Under the pieces are notes generated by a model. It made no database searches. It had not been told where the DNA came from and saw only the letters and a program-made list of their open reading frames with translations. This document shows, in pieces, positions 58,002 to 64,000 of a DNA stretch of 64,000 bases. Numbering within the stretch: position 1 is the first letter of the stretch; the number at the start of each line of letters is the position of its first letter. The translations under genes were made by a program, and so were the position numbers. Source of the DNA: Pseudoalteromonas rubra. Its GTDB lineage: Bacteria > Pseudomonadota > Gammaproteobacteria > Enterobacterales > Alteromonadaceae. Location: contig NZ_PNCJ01000007.1 in the NCBI RefSeq assembly GCF_005887115.1, forward strand, positions 62,001 through 126,000. Reading direction: 5' to 3'.

Positions 58002-59332
58002 ATCGCGCTCAAATCTCTCTAAAAATAAGACAAGGATTTATCCTTGTCTTTGTTTTAATCGTTGCCCTCCCCGCATTGTTTTTCTCGATAGGTCGTGCCT
58101 ACTACGCTACTTTAGTAGACGCCACAGAAAAAACGTTGGAAGCCCATCTCTACTCTCTGATCTCCGAAGTTGATTTTGTAACAATGGAAATGCCAAATAG
58201 CATCTTGGCACCTGAGCTGAACCGATTGAACTCAGACACTTATGCACTCATTTATCAGCAAAACGCGCTGGTTTGGCACTCCGAATCTGCAATGAATTTA
58301 ACCGTAACGCCGGACATTTCGCAAAGTAAAGCTGGGGCTGCTGAATTCGAACGGGTTGAATACAACCAGGAACTTTATTGGCAGCTGAGTATGACCGTCA
58401 TTCTCGGCAATGCCAGCCACTCACAGCAAGCTAAGTTTATACTATTAAAGAAAAACTCGGCTTTGGTCGCACAAATGGCACAGTTTCGTAACACTCTGGT
58501 TAACTGGATGCTGGTAATGGGCGTCATGATAGCCGCACTCATGGCATTTGGTTTTATCTGGAGTGCTCGGCCACTGCAAAGACTGGACAGGGAGATCAAA
58601 GCGGTTGAAGCCGGTGAAATAGATAAGATCAGTGGCCTCTATCCGGTTGAGTTGAATACCATTAAGGCGGATCTCAATTTACTGCTGGACTCACAAAGAC
58701 GCCAGAAAGAACGATACCGTGCCTCACTGAGCGATCTAGCGCATGCGCTCAAGACCCCACTGGCCGTGCTGAAATCTAGCCCGCTGGCGGAAAATGACGA
58801 AGCCCAGGAACAGCTTGACCGCATCAATGCCATGATTGAACACCAGTTAAAACGGGCTGCATCAGGCGCCTCAGATACCTGGAAAAAACAAACTCAGGTG
58901 CAGCCTGTGGTGAGTTCCATTCTAAACGCCATGACCAAGGTCTACCATGATAAGCAAATCAACTTTAGTTCTGAGTGCCCCTCAGAGGCGGCTTTTTTAG
59001 GTGATAAGACCGATCTAATGGAAATTTTAGGCAATTTGATCGACAATGCGTGTAAAGCCTGTAATTCACAGGTCGATATAGAAGTTAAATATAATCAAAG
59101 CAAAGGCGTTCGCTTCATCATTAGCGATGATGGCCCCGGAATACCTGAACAAAACAGAAAGACCCTGCTCCAACGTGGGACACGACTCGACACTTACGAA
59201 AGTGGCCATGGTGTGGGGATGGCCATTGTATCTGACCTCGTCTCTTCCTACCATGGAAGCATAGACATTGATTACAGCCAGCTGGGCGGTGCTCAGTTTA
59301 CAATAGAATTTAGTTATGAACAGAACCAATAA
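57995..59332 (+). CDS. PhoQ-like sensor histidine kinase
   Basis: This is a 445-residue kinase that starts at GTG 57995 within the regulator gene. Two membrane helices (about 13-34 and 170-190) flank a periplasmic sensor of about 135 residues. The phospho-acceptor His is in SDLAHALKTPLAVLKS; the ATP site has NLIDNACKAC (N box), DDGPGIP and GHGVGMAIV. Without a recognised sensor fold the signal cannot be named; PhoQ-like kinases often sense cations or cationic peptides. Confidence 0.94.
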   Translation: MVNRAQISLKIRQGFILVFVLIVALPALFFSIGRAYYATLVDATEKTLEAHLYSLISEVDFVTMEMPNSILAPELNRLNSDTYALIYQQNALVWHSESAMNLTVTPDISQSKAGAAEFERVEYNQELYWQLSMTVILGNASHSQQAKFILLKKNSALVAQMAQFRNTLVNWMLVMGVMIAALMAFGFIWSARPLQRLDREIKAVEAGEIDKISGLYPVELNTIKADLNLLLDSQRRQKERYRASLSDLAHALKTPLAVLKSSPLAENDEAQEQLDRINAMIEHQLKRAASGASDTWKKQTQVQPVVSSILNAMTKVYHDKQINFSSECPSEAAFLGDKTDLMEILGNLIDNACKACNSQVDIEVKYNQSKGVRFIISDDGPGIPEQNRKTLLQRGTRLDTYESGHGVGMAIVSDLVSSYHGSIDIDYSQLGGAQFTIEFSYEQNQ

Positions 59333-59741
59333 AACACTGTGCTTTTTTACCCTGTTAACGCTCAGCGTGTCTGCTCAGGCAGCCAGACTAACCCTGCAAC
59401 AGTGCGACCACCTCAATTCAGATCACCCTGAAAAAGCCAAGCGGTACCTGATGTGCCTGGATGGAAATATTGAGTTGCTTGAGCGTGAAAGGAAGACCTG
59501 GATAACCAAGTTGGTCATGGACACAGAAAATCTGCAAAAAGAAACTGGTAACTCTCAGCTGCTGCCAATCATTCAGCGTAGCTTTATAAATCAGGAGCGG
59601 TATATGGAAGATGCCTGCCGATGGCGCTATCTAAAACAGATGCCTAATGCGACTATGGCAGCTAAAGTCTATAAACGCTGTAAAATTGAGTTTATTAAAC
59701 AGCATACACATGAGCTACAGGCAGATTTTCTGCTCCAGTAA
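59316..59741 (+). CDS. Secreted four-Cys protein, LprI/DUF1311-like
   Basis: This is a 141-residue exported protein with a signal peptide (MNRTNKTLCFFTLLTLSVSAQA). Four Cys in the mature part (30, 47, 101, 122) could form two disulfides. The layout is LprI/DUF1311-like (lysozyme-inhibitor type), a weak match. Its ATG overlaps the kinase gene by 17 nt, so it is the fourth gene of the PepSY/two-component operon and may act in the periplasm with PepSY. Confidence 0.75.
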   Translation: MNRTNKTLCFFTLLTLSVSAQAARLTLQQCDHLNSDHPEKAKRYLMCLDGNIELLERERKTWITKLVMDTENLQKETGNSQLLPIIQRSFINQERYMEDACRWRYLKQMPNATMAAKVYKRCKIEFIKQHTHELQADFLLQ

Positions 59742-59851
59742 CCCATAATACCCGCGTGAAAACCTATATCTACCTGCTGCGGCTGATGGCAACCGGCTTA
59801 CGCTTACTTTAAGGTTGCTTTTAAGTGGATTAAGGCGCCAGATAGCCTTAG

Positions 59852-60886
59852 CTATCTGGCATCATGTTGCTCTTCACCACCTAACATAGTCGCTAGCCAG
59901 CGACCATCCTCACTGTTCTCCAGGGCAATTTTAACGACCATAGTCAGTGGCACAGACAGTAACATGCCTACCGTACCAAGCAGCCATCCCCAGAAAATTA
60001 AAGACAGGAACACCACCAAAGTGCTGAGCCCAAGCCCTCTGCCCATAAAACGAGGCTCGATGATATTGCCCATAATGGTGTTAATACTGATATAGCCGGC
60101 AGCAACGATAGCGCTGATCATAGGGCTGTGGGTAACAAGTGCTAATAATACTGGAGGGACAGCGGCGATAATTGAGCCGATATTGGGGATGTAATTAAGC
60201 AAAAATGCAAAAACCCCCCACAAGATAAAGTAATCAATATCAAGCACCCACAAAAAACCCGCAGCAAGCACGCCCGTAGCCAGTGATACTAAGGTCTTAA
60301 TTGCCAGATAGCTGTTAATAGAATCCAGAAAACGGTCAATCTGTTTCATTTTCATGTCCGGATCATCTAGCGCCAGGTGAACTTTAGTGCTGATCATCGG
60401 TGCTTCAAAGAGCATAAATACTACCGTCAGGAGGATCAGGAAAATATTTGCCATGACGCCACCAAAGCCAGTTAGCATATTGGTCGCTACATCAATCATT
60501 TTGCCCGGGTCGAACAGCGCAATCAGCTGTTGCTTATCCACTAAGATATTGTATTGAGCCGCCATATCGACAAACCAGATAAATTTGCTTCTCAGCGCTT
60601 CACGATATTGCGGTAGCTGGCTCGAAAAGTCATTGAGCGACTGGCCAACCAGGCCTGTCAGACTCATGCCCATCAGCATGACCAGCATAATAATCAGCAC
60701 GATTGCCAGCCCCTTAGGGATCCGGTAATTTGCGAAAAACTTCAAAAGTGGATTGCAAATAATGGCAATAAAGGCTGCCAAAACAAAAGGGACAACAATT
60801 TCGTTGGCCAGTTTTATTCCGGCTAAAACAATGAACAATGACGCGATAACGACTAAGCTTTTAGTGATCCCAGACAATGAAGACAC
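59852..60886 (-). CDS. AI-2E transporter (PerM/YdiK) family protein
   Basis: This is a 344-residue membrane protein with about eight helices. The family block FLLNYIPNIGSIIAAVPPVLLAL and the ending GRGLGLSTLVVFLSLIFWGWLLGTVGMLLSVP are characteristic. Members have been linked to AI-2 export or ion transport; the role here is unknown. It is convergent with the LprI-like gene; a stem without a T-run (59837-59860) overlaps its 3' end. Confidence 0.92.
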   Translation of the reverse strand: MSSLSGITKSLVVIASLFIVLAGIKLANEIVVPFVLAAFIAIICNPLLKFFANYRIPKGLAIVLIIMLVMLMGMSLTGLVGQSLNDFSSQLPQYREALRSKFIWFVDMAAQYNILVDKQQLIALFDPGKMIDVATNMLTGFGGVMANIFLILLTVVFMLFEAPMISTKVHLALDDPDMKMKQIDRFLDSINSYLAIKTLVSLATGVLAAGFLWVLDIDYFILWGVFAFLLNYIPNIGSIIAAVPPVLLALVTHSPMISAIVAAGYISINTIMGNIIEPRFMGRGLGLSTLVVFLSLIFWGWLLGTVGMLLSVPLTMVVKIALENSEDGRWLATMLGGEEQHDAR

Positions 60887-61088
60887 GACTTTTCCTTACA
60901 TTAACTGTGCTAAACCGGCAATTAATACCGGTATATGACCCGGATATAAAGTATGTGCTCGATAATATCCAGGCACTCGGGAGCTTCATTGTAACGGAAT
61001 TTAGCATCAAAGTACGCACAACGATTAAATTGATCGACAATACACTGCACTAAGTATAAGAGACTAAATTATTAAAAATGGGTTATAC

Positions 61089-61985
61089 ATGAATGTATTA
61101 ATTACCGGTGCCACCGGGCTGATAGGATCTGAACTTTGCAAGTTCCTGGTCAACAAACATAAAATAATCGTCTTAACACGCAATGTGTCTGGGGCCAGGC
61201 GCAAGCTCGACAGCAAGATTGAACCCATTGATAACCTCGATCAGGTTAATTTCAATGAGCTGGATGTGGTGATAAACCTGGCAGGAGAGCCAATAGCAGA
61301 CAAGCGCTGGACGGACAAACAAAAAGCTCGAATAGTAGACAGCCGAGTATTATTAACGCGAGAACTAAGCGCGCGTATCCGAGATTGCCAGACCCCGCCA
61401 CATACCTTTATATCAGGCAGTGCCATAGGTTATTACGGCAGGCAAAGCGCAACCGTCAAAGTGGGCGAAGATTTCGACGAGCCTTATCAGGAGTTTAGTC
61501 ATCAGCTGTGTAAGGAGTGGGAAGCACAGGCTCAGCATGCCGAGAGTGAAAATACGCGTGTCTGTATTGTCAGAACAGGCATTGTGTTGTCCAAACATGG
61601 TGGTGCCCTGAAGAAAATGTTGCCCGCCTTTAAATTTGGTATGGGCGGTCCGATGGCCAGTGGCGAACAGATGATGTCCTGGATCCATATCGACGACATG
61701 GTGCAGTTACTCTTATTCTTGCTCAAACACCAGGAACTGTCCGGTGTATTTAACGCCACAGCCCCAGCTCCCGTATCAAACAAAGAATTTGCTGAGCGCC
61801 TGGCGCTGACACTCAGGCGACCAGCCATGTTTACAATGCCTGAATTCGTGCTTAAAGCCATGTTTGGGGAAATGTCTGAACTGCTTATTTATGGCCAACG
61901 CGTGCTGCCACGGCGAGCGCTCAAAGCCAACTACCGCTTTCGCTATCCAAACCTTGAAGAAGCATTACAGCAACTTTTACACTAA
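61089..61985 (+). CDS. TIGR01777 (YfcH) family NAD-dependent epimerase
   Basis: This is a 298-residue extended SDR protein. The cofactor motif is VLITGATGLIGSELC, and family blocks are VINLAGEPIADKRW, FISGSAIGYYG and SWIHIDDMVQLL. The conserved C-terminal extension (GQRVLPRRALKANYRFRYPNLEEAL) is complete. E. coli YfcH is similar in length; the substrate is unknown. It is a single gene ended by a bidirectional terminator. The 202 bp upstream holds no gene. Confidence 0.93.
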   Translation: MNVLITGATGLIGSELCKFLVNKHKIIVLTRNVSGARRKLDSKIEPIDNLDQVNFNELDVVINLAGEPIADKRWTDKQKARIVDSRVLLTRELSARIRDCQTPPHTFISGSAIGYYGRQSATVKVGEDFDEPYQEFSHQLCKEWEAQAQHAESENTRVCIVRTGIVLSKHGGALKKMLPAFKFGMGGPMASGEQMMSWIHIDDMVQLLLFLLKHQELSGVFNATAPAPVSNKEFAERLALTLRRPAMFTMPEFVLKAMFGEMSELLIYGQRVLPRRALKANYRFRYPNLEEALQQLLH

Positions 61986-62054
61986 TATGCATGTCACTCT
62001 CCTCCTATTCGATTCGAGGAGCAAATTGGTATAACCGTGTTTACTACAAACAAT

Positions 62055-62079
62055 AAAAAAGCGCCCCATGGCGCTTTTT
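62055..62079. terminator. Bidirectional terminator between yfcH-like and DUF349 genes
   Basis: A GCGCC/GGCGC stem with a CCAT loop, extended by A and T runs on both sides (62055-62060 and 62075-62079). It can end both convergent transcripts. Confidence 0.88.
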
Positions 62080-62093
62080 ACGTATTAGTCTTG

Positions 62094-64000
62094 TTATGCT
62101 GTCAGGACATTAATAAGTCTTTCCTGTTCAACATTATGAGTATCATTCACGACCTGTGACAGGTAGCAATTCAGGTAATATTCCAGTGACTGGGCACCGC
62201 CCTGTAACTTAGCTTCCAGTAATGCCACCTGCTCTGCCATCCTCGCTTGTTGTAAGCTCGCAGGAGAGTCGTTATTCGTCATCACTTCAAGTCGCAGTAA
62301 TAACTGTTCAGCAGATAGTCCAGAATCATTTCCGGTCAACCAACTGCTAGGCGGGGTCTCGCCTGCACGAACAGCCTCAACCAACTCGTTGAATTTTTCA
62401 CGGCTCTGCGCTGAGAAAAGCTCATTCAATTTTGCCTCAGTCTGCTCTAGCAACTGCTGCTTGGTTTTTCTCAGCGATGCAAGCACCTCAGTGCTGAGCA
62501 CAGCTTCTTTGACCGACAGTAGCTCTGACTGGGTTTTCGCATCAATCATTTGGCTATCCAATTCAGCCAACAACTGACGTTGCTGTGCTTCCTGCGCCTG
62601 AGCCTGTTCGCGTTCGGCGTTTTTCTGCTCCTGACGTTTGCTAAATACCGCATCGTTGTACTTTCTGAATTCCTGCCACAATGTGTGTTCCTGCTTAGTG
62701 CCAGCAAAGCCAATTTCTTGCCAGCGCTTTTGCAGGGTTTTCAACGTATCGCAGGCCTGTCCAACATCTTCAAGCTCCAGCTGTTCTTGTGCCTCTGCCA
62801 CCAACTTTTGCTTCAGTTGTGCATTTGCCTGATGACGGGCTTTTAATCGCTCGTTGACCTGAGTATAAGCATCACGATAACGCTTATTCAGTGCTTGATA
62901 GGTTGCCGCATCCAGACTACCTGCACCGCGCCATTGCTTGTTGACCCGATTGAACACACTTTCAACCTGACGCCAGTCTGCTTCCGGCTGTTGTGTCAAA
63001 GGAATGAGCGCAGCCATTTGTCCGACAAGCTCTTCACGCTGTTCAATCACCTTTTTGCGTAGTTCATCTTGCTCAGCAAAATAAGCACGACACGGAGCGA
63101 ATAACAACTCAATTTTCTCATCAAACTGAGCTGCCTGCGCTTTCTCCTCGTCGCTTTCAACGCGCCCCAGTTCGTTCCAGCGCACTCGTAGTAATTTAAC
63201 TTGTGCTGCGCGGGCTTTAGGATCGACTTCCTGCTCGGTCAGCAGCTCGTCAAGCTGTTGCAACAGCTCGGTGCGCTTTGGCTGTGACGCATACTTTTGC
63301 CAGTCTTTCAGTTCCTGTAGCGCCTCACTCAATGTTGTGAACTGTTTTGCCAGTTGCTGTTTAAACCCTTCACTCAGCTGCTCATAGCTTTCCATAAAGC
63401 CATTAAACACACCAAACGCAACATTAAAGCGGCCCTGGTCAAGCAATCTTTGCACATCACGCGCTTTTTTGCGTGCTTCTTTGAGGTGCTTTTCCTGCAT
63501 ATCAACCAGAGGTTTCATAGTCTGGTTAAACCGAGTGCTGGTTTCCTTAAGTTGTTCTGAAGCTTGCTTTTTCAAAGCCGCAGGTAACTGACGAAGCTGT
63601 GATTGAGCATGCTGATAAGCCTGCTTTTGAGCTGCCAACACACTATCAAACTGCGCCATTTCTTCGCTTGGTGCAACCTCGTTAAGTGCACCCAGGGCCT
63701 TATCGAACTGCTCCTTTGCGCTTACCAGTTCAGGTAAGCTCTCCAGCTGCTTGGCACTCCCCCGAACCTTATCAAGCAGTGCCTTCAGTGCAGGCTCCGC
63801 ATGGTAGTCGGACGCTTCGATATCACTTTTAAGCTGGTTCAGCTGTGTTTGCAATGTACTCTGAGCGGTTAAGTCAAGGGCTGCAACTGCATCAGAAAGG
63901 GCATGTTCAAGCGCTTCATATCCAGCTTCAAATGCATTTATTGCTGTCGCTTTCGCCTGGGCCTGTTCAGCTTGCAGCTGAGCCTGCTCAAACGCATACT
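62094..64000 (-). CDS. DUF349 repeat protein, truncated at window end
   Basis: The open frame reaches base 64000, so the N-terminus is missing; at least 635 residues are present. The protein is almost wholly helical and rich in Gln, Glu, Ala and Leu, with DUF349-like units such as KLLRVRWNELGRVESDEEK, RVNKQWRGAGSLDAATYQ and KTLQKRWQEIGFAGTKQE. DUF349 proteins are cytoplasmic and poorly understood. A TTG at 63854 is not a real start, because the frame upstream continues with the same composition. Confidence 0.85.
   Translation of the reverse strand, partial: YAFEQAQLQAEQAQAKATAINAFEAGYEALEHALSDAVAALDLTAQSTLQTQLNQLKSDIEASDYHAEPALKALLDKVRGSAKQLESLPELVSAKEQFDKALGALNEVAPSEEMAQFDSVLAAQKQAYQHAQSQLRQLPAALKKQASEQLKETSTRFNQTMKPLVDMQEKHLKEARKKARDVQRLLDQGRFNVAFGVFNGFMESYEQLSEGFKQQLAKQFTTLSEALQELKDWQKYASQPKRTELLQQLDELLTEQEVDPKARAAQVKLLRVRWNELGRVESDEEKAQAAQFDEKIELLFAPCRAYFAEQDELRKKVIEQREELVGQMAALIPLTQQPEADWRQVESVFNRVNKQWRGAGSLDAATYQALNKRYRDAYTQVNERLKARHQANAQLKQKLVAEAQEQLELEDVGQACDTLKTLQKRWQEIGFAGTKQEHTLWQEFRKYNDAVFSKRQEQKNAEREQAQAQEAQQRQLLAELDSQMIDAKTQSELLSVKEAVLSTEVLASLRKTKQQLLEQTEAKLNELFSAQSREKFNELVEAVRAGETPPSSWLTGNDSGLSAEQLLLRLEVMTNNDSPASLQQARMAEQVALLEAKLQGGAQSLEYYLNCYLSQVVNDTHNVEQERLINVLTA

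Noticed and set aside
59837..59860. 10-bp hairpin at the 3' end of the AI-2E family gene
   Set aside because: It overlaps the gene end and lacks a T-run; mentioned with the gene but not called as a terminator.

Overview
The window reads as chromosomal DNA of a marine gammaproteobacterium of the Alteromonadales, most likely Pseudoalteromonas or a close relative (inference). The grounds are a Pla-1/cef-family lipase, an ArsJ/GAPDH pair, a bacterial M2 peptidase, many GC-rich lipoproteins with a Cys-Gly-Gly start, and blocks of synteny with Escherichia coli (fnr-uspE-ttcA; yciK-rluB-yciO-rnm-trp). There are no rRNA or tRNA genes, insertion sequences, prophage genes or CRISPR arrays. Almost the whole window is coding. 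Two genes run off the ends: a lipoprotein at base 1 and a DUF349 protein at base 64000.

Layout. 1-5.5 kb: a minus-strand surface locus with a very large Ala-rich coiled-coil lipoprotein, an outer-membrane beta-barrel and a second lipoprotein that shares a Cys/EF-hand-like motif with the first; then a small lipoprotein divergent from the oxidase genes. 5.8-16 kb: the cbb3 oxidase operon ccoNOQP, its copper assembly genes (ccoH, ccoI, ccoS and a DsbD_2 membrane protein), the oxygen sensor Fnr, UspE and TtcA. 16-20.6 kb: a chemoreceptor and a divergent arsenate-detoxification pair, ArsJ with its dedicated GAPDH. 20.6-28.4 kb: RsmF, a candidate small RNA, a ParD-like/methionine aminopeptidase pair, a YkgJ protein and an RND efflux pump. 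28.6-42 kb: lipoproteins, FadE, an M2 dipeptidase, an ABC exporter, SixA, SohB and a Pla-1/cef lipase. 42-54 kb: YciK, a minus-strand rnm-yciO-scpA-scpB-rluB cluster, and the complete trp operon trpEGD(CF)BA. 54-64 kb: HU, a CPBP protease, an NSS transporter, YciI, a PepSY/two-component/LprI-like operon, an AI-2E family protein, a TIGR01777 epimerase and the DUF349 protein.

How parts work together. The 5.8-13.8 kb block is a microaerobic respiration module: structural subunits, copper loading of the oxidase and the Fe-S regulator that normally responds to oxygen. The trp block carries all seven activities for chorismate to tryptophan, with a Trp-feedback motif in TrpE and a leader region.

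The most striking signal is in that leader, between rnm and trpE: two complete trp attenuators in series. Each has its own short leader peptide with three consecutive Trp codons, its own antiterminator arm and its own intrinsic terminator, and the two look like a diverged tandem duplication. Other points worth attention are a RHH ParD-like gene translationally coupled to a methionine aminopeptidase instead of a toxin, with an operator-like palindrome over its promoter; an orphan three-hairpin RNA at 22.2 kb; an ArsJ operon with a clear operator but no ArsR nearby; and a beta-barrel gene placed directly behind a strong terminator.
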